Shown: positions 36,680-47,740 of the stretch, piece after piece
Position numbering within the stretch: position 1 is the stretch's first letter
Layout: every line of letters starts with the position of its first letter
Assembly (NCBI GenBank): GCA_033782935.1
Contig: JAWQEG010001342.1
Span: forward strand, 57,501 to 121,500
Reading direction: 5' to 3'
Length of the DNA: 64,000 bases
Origin: Petrolisthes cinctipes
Taxonomy: Eukaryota > Arthropoda > Malacostraca > Decapoda > Porcellanidae
Notes under the pieces: generated by a model
Seen by the model: the letters and a program-made list of their open reading frames with translations, nothing else
The model's database searches: none
What the model was told of the DNA's origin: nothing
Translations under genes and position numbers: made by a program

Positions 36680-37145
36680 CTCTGGTTATGACTTCTCCCC
36701 CAGCAGCATCCAACGCGGCTATCTATCTATAGCTCTGATGCCTCGTTCCCTCCGGGAACTCCCCCCAAGGGGATGGCCACGGCAGAAGTCTCTCCAGTTT
36801 TCCCTGTTCCAACACTCCCTCCTTACTTGGTCAAGCCCTACTCTGCCCCTCACATTTCTCTCCTTTTCACACTCTTCCACTCTGTTCTGCCATCTAACCG
36901 GAGGTCTGCCTCTCACACCAGGTCCCACAACTTTCACATCCATACAGCTTCTTTACAAACTCCTCACCTTGCATTCTCTCTACATGTCCAAACCACCTCA
37001 GTGTATTATGCTTCACTCTTTCAACCACTCCACACTCAATATCAATTGCCTTCTCACTCACACACATCTCTCATACACACTCTCATTACTCTCTCCATCC
37101 CACCTAGAAACTACACATGCTCCTCTCAACGCAGCAAGTTCTGTA
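36680..37145 (-). pseudogene. LINE remnant, RT C-terminus (family W, copy d)
   Basis: Minus strand, with frameshifts: GESNESVYER, then GLDM and MDVKVVGPGVRGRPPVRW, VEECEKERNVRGRVGLDQVR, WNRENWRDFCRGHPLGGSS and RRERGIRAIDR. This is the C-terminal tail of an arthropod non-LTR retrotransposon polyprotein, homologous to the remnants at 38630, 46360, 50935 and 62085. It lacks the extra repeat found inside two of those copies. Confidence 0.8.
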
Positions 37146-37321
37146 GAACTTTTCATAGGCAAATCAGACCACTTTTTTCATTACACTGCAAATCCTTGTA
37201 AAAAAAGATAATAAGGTGGCCACAGAGGCAGTTCCTCCTTGGCATGCAACAAAATTTCAGGACACAATCTCACGGCCAGTAAAGGAGATCCCCAGTTGAC
37301 AAAACACTATGCTAACCACTC

Positions 37322-37425
37322 ATATAATTTAGTCAACAAAATGGAGGCTAGTAATTCCTCCAAACTGTGCCCGGAAACAAACTTCATGTACTATTGTGGA
37401 CAAAAATTTCATTCCACTCAAGAGT
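37322..37425. mobile_element. TTAAGGG MITE relic
   Basis: AATGGAGGCTAGTAATTCCT then CCAAACTGTGCCCGGAAACA only; termini lost. Confidence 0.55.
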
Positions 37426-37696
37426 GACTCCTACAGTTATCTCACCTTTATTTTCATGTACTCTTATGATGTTATTGCTTTAATTTGTGGGTTGACACTT
37501 TAATGGAAGTTAGAGGCTGCTTCCTGATTAATATATAAGAAAAATATGCAGTTCACTGTTAGAGAAAAGTAGTCAAATGTTTACTAAAGTAACCCCTATG
37601 TGGAAAGAAATTATTGTTCACAATAGTACATTTCCTTACGTGATGTAGCAGCCTCCAATTTGCGAACATAATCTAATTCCCCTCCCTCTTTCTTAC

Positions 37697-37854
37697 CCAA
37701 GTACAGCTCCAAAGATACCAAGCTCAGAGACAACCTCAGCAAGAGTCACAGGCAGGTGGGGCCGTATCAAGTAGTTCTGCTGTACAGGAGGACGGATTCG
37801 ATCCATCAGAATGTAAGCCTCTCTTTCCTGGGAGTCCTTCAGACGCTCTAGCAC
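37697..37854 (-). CDS. GSS: Glutathione synthetase exon, ATP-grasp C-terminal part
   Basis: Fifty-two codons plus two bases: VLERLKDSQEREAYILMDRI, then LIRPHLPVTLAEVVSELG and IFGAVLG. These match the 'LKDSEERASYILMEKI' and 'ISELGIFGVYV' segments of animal glutathione synthetases. The ILM-E/D-RI strand provides backbone contacts to adenine in the family. The acceptor is CCATAG before 37854 and the donor GTAAGA follows 37697. The leftover GG joins the first base of the terminal exon to give Gly. The enzyme is a cytosolic homodimer catalysing the second, ATP-dependent step of glutathione synthesis. Confidence 0.93.
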
Positions 37855-38081
37855 CTATGGAGATACCATACCCATTGATTGTCAATAATAAGTATTAAGA
37901 TTCCTTCTTTCAAATGCTCTAACATTCCAAGAGGAAACTGAATAAATAAATAAGTGCATAAAATTAATGCATTGTAAAATGCATTGAATGACTATTTAAG
38001 ATTTACAAATCAGAAAAAAATGTGTGACGCTTTGCTACCGGGTCACAAGGGGCATGGAAAAATACTGTCGTCATGAAAAGT

Positions 38082-38082
<1 letters not shown>

Positions 38083-38119
<37 letters not shown>
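38083..38119. repeat. Poly-T tract
   Basis: About 37 T, in a glutathione synthetase intron; could mark a minus-strand retroposed tail. Confidence 0.9.
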
Positions 38120-38120
<1 letters not shown>

Positions 38121-38389
38121 AGGCATTTATGCAAGCTCATGTTAGTTTCCATTACTTGCTGATGAAATACAAGACACCACCAGCAAGCAGCTTTGGTGGA
38201 GCAAGTATTATGATTGTATGCCCTATTGACCAACCAGTAAGGTCTGGGAGAGAAACAGGAAGATGATTTAAAAGTCACAGAAAAACTCCACCTGTCCCAG
38301 GGTTGATTAAAAGAGTACTTCTAAACACACTTTCCTGACTCACTGAGTATATTTTCCCCACCAATTTAAAGAGAACATTGAGTGATTAC

Positions 38390-38503
38390 CTCTTTGATTT
38401 CAGAACCATAGATATTGTTGCCACCACCTTCCCTTTGTGGTTTGAGAACAAAGTGGTCAGGGTTCTCCATGGCCATCTGGACTGCTTTGTCTCCCTCAGC
38501 ACT
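38390..38503 (-). CDS. GSS: Glutathione synthetase exon with glycine-rich ATP loop
   Basis: Exactly 38 codons, phase 0 at both ends: SAEGDKAVQMAMENPDHF, then VLKPQREGGGNNIYGSEIKE. KPQREGGGNN is the diagnostic ATP-binding loop of eukaryotic glutathione synthetase; its Lys and Glu correspond to human Lys364 and the Mg ligand Glu368, and all key residues are present. The acceptor is GATCAG before 38503 and the donor GTAATC follows 38390. The 1-kb intron upstream holds a LINE remnant (about 38630-39440). Confidence 0.95.
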
Positions 38504-38629
38504 CTGATCACACAACACAGATAATTAAATATACAGAAAGCATAGATAGTGCAATATCATACAAAGATAATACACAATCCTGTACATCAATGAAGTACCA
38601 TACCTGTATATAAAAACCTTAACTGATTG

Positions 38630-39440
38630 ACTTTGCAACACCCTACAGGGTTGAAGTGTCAAACGAGACTGGATATGAGTTCGGTCAGGGAGGTTAGAAG
38701 AATGCAGTATGGGATAGAAAAGTCATAGGATTGCTGGAAAAAATCATAAGGAGAAACAGGGCTGAGAAATGGTATAGTCCTGCCATCACTAATATATGCT
38801 TCAGAGACATGGACATGGGAGAGGATGCAACAGTCAAGAATAGGTACAGTGGAAATGAGTTACTTACGAGGAACATGTGGCTTGGTGAAGTGGAATAAGG
38901 ATAGCAATGAGAATGTGTATGTGGTTTTGGTGTGAAGATGATTGATTCTGAGCGTGAGCCGTCACTGTGAGGATGTTTGGATACATGGAGAAAAAGCAAG
39001 ATGCATTTTCAAAGGTGTACACAAGTTAAAATAAGGGGCCTGGTATGGGAGGGAGACCACCAGTTAGATGAGTGAACAGGGTGTAAGAGTATATGAGGAA
39101 AAGAAAGTGGAAGGGGAGGCCTTGACTGAAAGGATTAATGATTTGATTGTTATTAGGCGCCGCAACAGCAATGTCACATAGCGCCAGGAGGTGGTGATAG
39201 AGAGGTGAGACAGCAAGCAGGATGGAAATAGAAAAAAAAAGGAACAGCTGGAGAAATGAATGGGAGTTGGCTGGTGCCAAAACCCTTAAAGTATTGCCCA
39301 CATCACTACAGGCAATACCCCACTATGAGATTGACTGAGAGGAAGGAGTATGGAAACAGGGAAAACAAGGGGCTTGTCTGTCATGTCCATCCCCTTGGGT
39401 GAAGTTCCCAGAGGGAGCAAGGCATCGAGCTATAGACAAA
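38630..39440 (+). pseudogene. LINE remnant (family W, copy a) with inserted GGCGCC repeat
   Basis: Plus-strand pieces: SLIYASETWTWERMQQSRIG, TVEMSYLRGTCG, GRPPVR, then after an interruption CHVHPLG-type sequence. About 39137-39325 is occupied by the dispersed GGCGCC repeat (TTATTAGGCGCCGCAACAGC to AAAACCCTTAAAGTATTGCC). It lies in the glutathione synthetase intron 38504-39556. Confidence 0.75.
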
Positions 39441-39556
39441 TAGTATATCATAATGAGATAAAAAAAGAAGTCATAACATTAAATTTGTAGCAGCTTGAAT
39501 GAATAATCAACCACCAGTTCATCAACCCCATAACGTTGTGTTGTACAATATCTCAC

Positions 39557-39661
39557 CCGGTCAAGAGTGTAGAGGCCAGTGAAGAGCTGACCAACCTGCT
39601 CTGCCTCAGACTCAGTGAGGAACCTCTTGAGCACACCCGGCCGAGCTATCTCCTGCTGCAC
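39557..39661 (-). CDS. GSS: Glutathione synthetase exon (VQQE segment)
   Basis: Exactly 35 codons, phase 0 at both ends: VQQEIARPGVLKRFLTE, then AEQVGQLFTGLYTLDR. It aligns with human VQQELSRPGMLE and FAGLYSLD. The acceptor is GTCCAG before 39661 and the donor GTGAGA follows 39557. The junction with the upstream exon restores AGTKK/VQQE, a strongly conserved segment in which the Lys contacts ATP (human Lys305). Confidence 0.93.
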
Positions 39662-40247
39662 CTGGACAAAACATTTACAAGGTCATGTATGAGCTCAATG
39701 AATTCCTACTACAGTACTTCATTTCCTCAAAGTATAGTTGATCAAGAAACTATTATAGTCATCATCATAAAAAACTCATTTCTCTTTCTTCTAGCACCAG
39801 TGCAGGATGCCCAACGGGCAAAGAGTCCAGCTCCAAGGCTATTGGAGCCTTTGGTGACGTCCTTGTTAGAGAGCGGGGTCCCCAACCCTCACTCCCCCCT
39901 GTATTATCGTAGGGGATAAGAGGCTGACTGCACCATCACAAGAATGTTGGGCGAAGGGTACGCCACTTCCCTACTATTATAGTACCCTAAATAAATAATC
40001 AAGTTCACTGTCCACTTTATTATTTTTTTCTGTAGCGTCAGAATGGCCTATGCAAAGTGTGCATCAACATTTTATAACCAATCATGAGGATGCCCAAAAT
40101 TGCACACAAACCTTTTACCCAAAATACATACTAGAAATTTTCTGTTACCAACATATCTCCCACACTTACTTCAGTGAGAGCAGCTTCCAGCAACAGGCAA
40201 GGAGTAACATTGACACACTATGTGCTGCGGAAGGGTTCCTTGGATTA

Positions 40248-40375
40248 AGGGACGTAGACAAGAACTTATCGTTGGGTCCCGATGTCCGATGCTCGGGGTA
40301 TGAAGCCCATACATCTTATATGGCCGTCGTACCCCAGGCATCGGGGCCCAACGATATGTTCTTGTCTATGGCCCT
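40248..40375. mobile_element. Hairpin MITE, 128 bp
   Basis: AGGGACGTAGACAAGAACTT ATCGTTGGG at the left is mirrored by AGGGCCATAGACAAGAACAT ATCGTTGGG (reverse complement of the right end), continuing to GGGGTA on both arms. TA lies at both outer edges. Intronic in glutathione synthetase. Confidence 0.85.
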
Positions 40376-40505
40376 ATAGTCTGAGCAAACACACTACAGT
40401 AATAAACAAACAAACCCACTTCTTATAAACATCTAATCTCCTTGAAGGGTTCCTTGTCTATTTCCTGAAAATAATGGAATTTGCAGCCTCAATACCAAAA
40501 CCAAC

Positions 40506-40659
40506 TTTTTTAGTGCCTGCGAGGTGGTAGTGTATGCTGGGACTCTTGATGGCACAAGATCTCTCTATGGTGAGACGGGCGTCCCACTCGGCCTCGCTGT
40601 GGTACTGGCCAGGCTCGTACCCAGCTCGGAAGTACACCACTGCGATCTCATCACCGTCA
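40506..40659 (-). CDS. GSS: Glutathione synthetase exon (VVYFRxGY segment)
   Basis: One base finishing an Ile codon, then 51 codons: [19 protein letters not shown], then [18 protein letters not shown] and HYHLAGTKK. The Arg and Tyr of YFRxGY correspond to human Arg267 and Tyr270, which bind gamma-glutamylcysteine. The acceptor is CTTGCAG before 40659. The donor is GTTGGT after a run of six A, a weak match to consensus, so alternative splicing here would not be surprising. A 128-base hairpin MITE (40248-40375) lies in the downstream intron. Confidence 0.93.
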
Positions 40660-41154
40660 CTGCAAGAATAATACATTCATCAATGTAATTATATATTTCA
40701 GTCTCCAATGCATTACTGTATATGTATACCGTATATATGTATTGTATGTGTATGCAGTACTTATTATTTATCTATGATATAATTCAAAATTTTGCATCAA
40801 CATTTTTTACTACAGTACTGAGCCACTTCAATACACAGGAACGAATAATTTATAATTCCAACATAAATTTACAGGACAATAAATTTTTTTTAACACACTA
40901 AACTATTCATACACAGAGTAGAAGAATATGAGCAGCAAGCATATTATTTAAAAATGTAATTATTTCAGTCATGTAGTGTTCCATAATTATTTCATAACAA
41001 AAATATTTTTGTGTATGTTGCTTAGATGCGGCAAATATTTCAACAGCTGGAGAAGTATATATTATGACTTGTGTATATATTATGACTTGTGGATAATAAA
41101 TATGAAGGACAGGGGAGTCGATCATAAACTCGATAAGAGAGTTAAAATACAAAC

Positions 41155-41319
41155 ATAAAAAGCTTCTTGTCAGCAGTGAGACGGCCTTGCTCGCTAATCT
41201 GAGTGAGGTTACGCCTTATCACGAGGATGTCTGGCCTCTGACGCCGAATTTCATATTCGTGGAACCTCTGGTCACAAATATTGTATGTCACGTCTTCAAC
41301 TACAAACAGTATAACAGCT
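41155..41319 (-). CDS. GSS: Glutathione synthetase exon (DQRxxEYE segment)
   Basis: One base completing Lys, 54 codons, two bases left: AVILFVVEDVTYNICDQRF, then HEYEIRRQRPDILVIRRN and LTQISEQGRLTADKKLF. It aligns with human [21 protein letters not shown] and IHVIRRTFEDISEKG. The acceptor is a long T-rich tract ending TTTTCAG before 41319, directly abutting a poly-A and 110-bp TA microsatellite on the plus strand. The donor GTTTGT is weak. Joining restores AAA (Lys) on one side and ATT (Ile) on the other. Confidence 0.92.
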
Positions 41320-41331
41320 CTGAAAAAAAAG

Positions 41332-41458
<127 letters not shown>

Positions 41459-41626
41459 TATATATATATTATGAAAACATATGTGGGAATGCAGGGTTTA
41501 TTAATGTTGTATCAAGATCTTTTATATTTGACAGAAAGAACGCTATGCATCAAAGTGTGAATTAGTGGCATTTTTCCAGAAATAACCAAATACCTGTATA
41601 CACAAACAGTTTCCAACATCACTTAC

Positions 41627-41700
41627 TTTGGAGAACTGTAGACCTCCCATGCTGAGATCATCGCGCCACAGAGACCAGCCAGGGCGTCATTTTCAGGTAA
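41627..41700 (-). CDS. GSS: Glutathione synthetase exon (AWExYxSP segment)
   Basis: Twenty-four codons plus two bases: LPENDALAGLCGAMISAWE, then VYSSPK completed by the next exon. It aligns with human [21 protein letters not shown]. The acceptor is ATAACAG before 41700 and the donor GTAAGT follows 41627. Both junctions keep the reading frame. Confidence 0.9.
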
Positions 41701-42189
41701 CTGTTATAAACAAGAAGTACAGTACAGTATTGTATATTTAGTAACTCGTTTGGAGAATGGAAACTTTCGTATGTTATATAAAATTATCTGGTACCGTACT
41801 ATTCCAAAGATGTTACTCGTGATGTACGTTGCTACTTATCTGGTGATAGTGAAAAGCTAACCAAATGCAATGCAACAACAATCTAAACCCTGCTCACATT
41901 GGTCACGGTGGAAATATATTTATTATCTAATTTTTTTCAATCATCATCACTATTGTCATCATATTTGGGAATATAAAGTTGGTGAAACTTTGCCACACCC
42001 AGGTTTTTGCACCATTTCATAAGCAAGTCTCTATGCAGGTACCCTTCCCAACCCCAGTGCATCCCTGCATGCAAAATAGAAGAAAATGGACACATAAAAA
42101 GAAAGAGACATAAGGAAGAAATAACAGCATACAGTAAAAGAAAGAGGCAAGTACTTAAAATACTGTAAAAATTCCATACAGGTACTTAC

Positions 42190-42232
42190 ATGGTGAAGTA
42201 ACTCAGGCTTTCTCAATTCACCGATGACGTAC
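42190..42232 (-). CDS. GSS: Glutathione synthetase micro-exon
   Basis: A 43-base exon: one base finishing an Arg codon, then 14 codons YVIGELRKPELLHH. The acceptor is CTCAG before 42232 and the donor GTAAGT follows 42190. It aligns with human HVLSVLSKTKEAGKIL. Its single-base entry phase accepts either of the two upstream alternative exons (54693-54823 or 63897 onward), because both end HR with two bases of the Arg codon. The upstream intron is 12.5 kb. Confidence 0.87.
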
Positions 42233-45200
42233 CTGAGTAATACAAGAACTATTAGCAGTCATATATAAATACTTTCTACCAAAATGCTACAGAAAGGTGA
42301 TGAAGATACTGTACTCCTGAGTACAATAACACTGTAGTTAATTTTACGGCGTGCAGTCGACTTGTAAGTAAATTTGTGAAATGGACACAACAGTGCTACA
42401 CACACAACTCTATAGTGCTTTGGAACAGTGCAGTGAACATGCCGCTTGTGAGTGATACTGTGATTACTTAATTTTGCAGTGATTTGGAATTTTCATGCTT
42501 CATACACTCAGAAATATATATATATACAATGGGTATAAAGATCTTAAAAAATAAACAATTCTGCTCTAGTTGGTAGACATGTATGTGGTTGACTTACAGC
42601 TTAGGACTAGAATATATGGCTCGGAGAGTTAATGAGCATGAAGCTCAATAAATTTACAAATTCATTTCACTTCCCTATTACAAGGTTAACTCTCCACCTG
42701 TAATACATTCTGCACAGCATGTGCTAGGCCAGAACCACAGTCTTTAACACAAGACTCCTGTCGTATGGCCAGACTTCAAACCTGCACATACCTGGTCTAT
42801 TACCCAGAATGTTGAAGCTCTTAGGGTTGAGTCACAATGGTGCAATTATTGAACATTACAAAAAACTACAGGTATAATCTTGCAACTGAGCAGTTAACAC
42901 ATCTTTCATTCATGGTGCCATTTTGTTTCATGCTTGTAATTGTGTGCAAATGGGATAGTGTGCCAGTCAGTTATACTGTAGATACATCTATTATTCAACT
43001 GTGAGCTGTGAGGTTAAGATAATTATGTGCATTTCAGACTCGGTGGGAAATATCAAATAGAATTCCCCCTAAGCTAGGTCGAGTAGGTTATGTAACCTGT
43101 CCAGAGGTTACAGGAGGGTGATACTTATCTTCACAAGGTTTGCATGCACTAACAAATCAGGAGGCCACATCATTTTCGGCACAAGGCAAAGAATTAAAAC
43201 AGCATATACCATAAGATCAGCTTAATATTGTCATTATTCTACTACAATTTGCAATACATTTTGAAGGTAAATGTTCCCTCTGAATAATTTAAAGACAAGT
43301 AGATTTGGTCATGCAAAGATTAGAAAATTATAGGGATTCAATATTGTCAGCAAATAGGCAGCAGTTTCTAGGCATAGATTATCCTACAATTCAGAGACAA
43401 CACTTTATCTGTCCTCAAGGTAGTATTCAGTGTTAGACCTGAGGTTATTATCCATGACTTCATGGCTCAAAAGCAATAGGTTAACTCGGTTCAAGCTGGT
43501 TAGGTAGGATTAGTTTGTTTGCCTGGTCCACGTAGCAGTCAATCCCTGCACAATAATTAGTGAAGTTGAAATAATTCTTAAACTGTCATGCTTGCAAATA
43601 CTTATAATAATGCACATATTTGCTCATGAACACACAACTGCAACAGGCCCATACACAATACTACTGTAGTATGAATCATGCCTTGTACCTATGTCCCTTT
43701 ACCAAAGTCAGACCAGTGTAATATTTGCCTCATGCCTCTTCAACCAAGGTGAGCCAGTACAGTAAGTGCTTTACTTTTATTTTACCTAGCTAGCAAGGAA
43801 TTTACACTTTTGGTTTAAGAGGGGCATGATGCCTCTGGTGAACAGGAGTCTCCTCTTTTCCTCTAAACTTTGCCATGAGATATATACATGGTTTGATGTA
43901 AGTGGCACAGTTTTGAAAGAATCAGTAGGCTCCAATATGCCAGTAGGAAGATGCAAATTAAACACAATGGGTCAAAACATAATACCAGGACATACTGTAC
44001 CACTTACTTGTAAGGCAACTGCAGTCAGGGAACAATGTATTTGCACAGTTTAATACTGTGGCTAAGCGAAATGACTATAGTATTAGCCCTAAACAATGTT
44101 ACTCATCACAGGGATGAGGTATTTGGAGGCCAAAGGTGACTAACAACTCCCTTGAGTGATTTTTATGCAGTATCATATATTAACATTATATGAATTGAGG
44201 GACTTTTCTATACAAATTCAAAATATTTGTAATACAGACTTTTTCCATTGTTACAACAAACTGAGTTGCCAGTACATGTGCAGACACATAGTTCCACAAC
44301 AATACAGAATTACCATGTTAAAGGGGATAACGGGATAAGCCAATTTCTTGGCATTGTTTGCAGGAATTAGTGGCCTCATATTTACCAACCTCATCACACT
44401 CCATTTCCAATATAACTGTATTACTGTAATGTTTCAAAATGTACAGTACAGTTAACCACATTTCTAATGGCCATGTGCAAGAAAGGTATGGGGATGGCCT
44501 AAAGGCAATGCCCATGACAGACACAATGATGTTGTATAATGTCCAAAGGAGCTACCATACCACCAGTTATCATTACTGTACTTCCATAGTAGAAAATATA
44601 CAGTACTAGCAAAAAAAATTAAAACAGAGGAGGTAGAGTTAAACTGTGAACACTTTTTAAATCGGTAAATAAATTAAATAAAGTAGTTAATAACACACCT
44701 GTAGATTTGTAGTACTACTGTTGAGAGTGACCTTTTGAATATATGGCATATGGAATTTAATATGTAGGCCTATGTCCTCCTAATGCTATCAGTGTGTTAA
44801 TTACAGATGAATAAAAATGATTTAGATATACAGGTATTGTATATGTCCGCATTCCTACCAAAACATCCACAGCACTCCCTTGTCCATGGCTTAAATTGGC
44901 CTGGTGTGAACTTTTTCACAGTATACTCCAGTACTGTATCAGTGCTTCATCAAGAAGAGTTATTGCTATGACAAGCATCAGAGCACATATTATGAGATGT
45001 TGAGTTGCAGCTACAGTATAGGTTTTGACTCCGATAAGTGACCATTATTACATGTACTTCTATGAAATATTGTTTTTAAGAGCAAAAAGCCATTTCCTAC
45101 ACATTAGCAGCAGCTGCTGCCAAACCTCAACAAAAGCATCCTCTTAGGAAGCTATCAAATGTCAACTTCCATTAACCCTGTTTGTCAATATCACTAATAC

Positions 45201-45484
45201 TGAAAGGTTGAACGATGAACAGCACCAAGAATTATTTGGAAAAAAGGGAATACTGTACGAGGTAAATTTGCTATCAAAGCTTCGGTCCGCCTTGTGGCAC
45301 AGTAAGAGTCCGAGGTATGATCAATGCATTACTATACTTAAAGTACATTACACTTTTCTGTCTCTGACAATATTTATCTCGTCATTAATGTAAATGGCAA
45401 TCACAGTTAGTCAAAGCTTGCTACAAAGTCATTAGGAGTTATACATCACTCAATCCCCTGCAATCTACTGATATAAGCTATGTA

Positions 45485-45723
45485 TAGTTGGCTGCAAAAG
45501 TCCTGTTGCTACACCTGCCAAGTCATGAAGTTTAATATGGAAATATTTTTAAGAATCACAGGCTCATACACTGAAGAACCATATACCTGTACATACATTT
45601 TTTACTTATTAACCCCCAGGATATTATAATTTATTATGGTGAATGTGTTTCTTCAACTATATCCTTTATGTTATCCTTCAAGAAGTGATGAGTGAGGCGA
45701 CAGGACTTTTACCGCCGACTGTA
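45485..45723. mobile_element. Tc1-like MITE, 239 bp
   Basis: Ends TATAGTTGGCTGCAAAAGTC CTGTTGC and, reverse complemented, TACAGTCGGCGGTAAAAGTC CTGTCGC; TA at both edges. Confidence 0.85.
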
Positions 45724-45965
45724 CATTACCGCCATCAAGTAAATTACAGGAACTAAGTTTACCAAAGAAAGTAACCTGTTTCCCATTTCACTTTCATAAA
45801 AAAACTGCACAGACTAGACTTCTTTAAGATCCAGATTCTCAGTCCCTCTGGAACGGACACAAACTTTCTTTGACATTTTATACAGGACTTCCTTTTCTGC
45901 CCAGATTTTTGCAGACATATAGGTTGTTCTCCCACCATACACCTCATGCTTACATACAAGTGCAG

Positions 45966-46166
45966 TACAGTCATGGCAGAAAATCCTTGACCAGTCTGTG
46001 TTGGAAAGGCGCGGCCAGCCGTTTTGAATTGTGAAAATGTGGACTCATAGCTTCAGTTAACTGCCTGATGATAGTATGGGTATAAATGTATTGAGTTTTC
46101 AGACGCTCCTGTGCTGGTCACGGCTATCCGTTACTGCCTGGTCAAGGACTATTGGCCACAATTGTA
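45966..46166. mobile_element. Tc1-like MITE, 201 bp
   Basis: Ends TACAGTCATGGCAGAAAATC CTTGACCAG and, reverse complemented, TACAATTGTGGCCAATAGTC CTTGACCAG. Confidence 0.8.
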
Positions 46167-46967
46167 CATGATAATGATATAACAAAGTTTCAGTTCATCT
46201 TCAGCATCATACTATTCCTTGAAATAAACAGTGCAGATAATACTGATTTATGTGTAATGACATGACAACACACTTCAACAGAGATGTTATTTTCATTTAG
46301 CCAGGGTAGAGGTGTCTCAAGAAATTGCAACACTTGCACTCCATTCCAACAAACTTAAATACTGTACTTGGGAATAATGCTATGTAAACATGACAGAATG
46401 GAAGGGGTAATTTGAAAGAGAGCAGTAGGGCACAAATTGGTGTGGTGGCAATGAGCTACAGTACTAGAGAGGAGCATGTGGGATGAGAAAGTAATGGGAA
46501 TGTGTATAAAAAATGTTGTCTGCGTGAGAGAAGGCAATAGGGAAGCACATACTTTAAGGCATGTTGCCATATGCTGGTCAAAATTTTATCAAGGGCAACG
46601 GGTGACTCGTTTATATTTCATACATTAATTTTCTTGAGATATCTACTATTTTGGTTCATAATTTTTCATTGTGATGTTTAAAATAATACACATTTGTGTA
46701 ATTTCACACTAGATATACCAAATAATCTATATTTTTTCATAGATTTTCGATGTTCGGTATCTATGTACGGTACATTTTCTAATGCTTATCAATGAAAAAT
46801 TGTGGCTTTACAGCATTGCCCTATTCAATTTATGCATCATCCTACACATAATTGTTAATCATTGCAGTCTATTTTATCCATACAGTTCATAAAATTCCCC
46901 AAAATGAACTCAACTGTATGGAGTTACTTAACTCATACAGTACAATACGGTACTGTATATGAAAAAA

Positions 46968-47740
46968 CTAGCTGTACCCGGCCCGCTTCGCTGGTCCAAC
47001 CAAACTTGAAGTGATTAGGTACAGTGCCAGGAGTAACAACAATCTATTTTCAATTTTTTTTTTGCTTTTGTATACCACAGCATTTTCTTTCTTTTCTTAA
47101 ATTTGGGTTTGTAAGCTGATGTCGTAGTGTGGCGGGTACAGGACGTACTGAAAAAACCTGTATAAAACATAAAATTTTCTGTGTTGTGGTCAAACTGTCA
47201 TTGCAAAACTTCAGTGTACACAAAATCTTTTGTCTTTTGGTTTGGAGTCAATATATAGATGTTCTCTGCATTTCCAACATGTGAAAGTGCAACAAAGAGC
47301 TGCCCATGTGTGAAGGCTGGATTTTCAGAGAGATCAAGCCCTATAAAGTCATGGTTTTATCTTGGCTCTTATTAATAGTCATTCCAAATGAAAGCTTTAG
47401 AGGGTATTGTAATCTTCAAAATGTGAAGTTTTTATGTACTGTACCTAAAACCTTCCCTGGGTCATGCCTTTTCAGAAAATATATGGTTTGATTGGTCTAT
47501 TTCTTTTGGTTTGGGAGAAAAATGCACACAGACAGATGCCTCTTCATTCCAAACGAAAGCTTCAGCGGGTATTGTAATCTTTGAAATGTGAAGTTTTTAT
47601 GTACTTAAAACCTTCCCTGGGTCATGCCCTTTCAGAATATATATGGTTTGTATAGTCTATTTCTTTTGGTCTGGGAGAAAAATGCAGACAGACAAACACA
47701 CACACAGACAGACGCCTCCCTTTTAAAGATACAGTATAGA
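46968..47740 (-). mobile_element. Helitron, 773 bp, with helicase C-terminal remnant
   Basis: Minus strand. The 5' end is TCTATACTGTATC preceded by A; the 3' end is GCGGGCCGGGTACAGCTAG followed by T. These are the TC...CTAG termini and A/T target expected of Helitrons. About 47212-47345 encodes HDFIGLDLSENPAFTHG, then QLFVALSHVGNAENIYILTP and a stop soon after: the PIF1-like helicase C-terminus (GQLxVALSRV type) of Helitron RepHel. The rest of RepHel is absent, so it is non-autonomous. Confidence 0.88.
47382..47720. repeat. Tandem duplication inside the Helitron, two units of about 168 bp
   Basis: Each unit runs from ATTCCAAA-GAAAGCTT through GGTATTGTAATCTT, AAACCTTCCCTGGGTCATGC to GGGAGAAAAATGCA-ACAGAC and GATGCCTC/GACGCCTC. 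Confidence 0.9.

Noticed and set aside
36773..37201. 142- and 179-codon plus-strand frames rich in Ser, His and Pro
   Set aside because: Antisense of the LINE W remnant on the minus strand.
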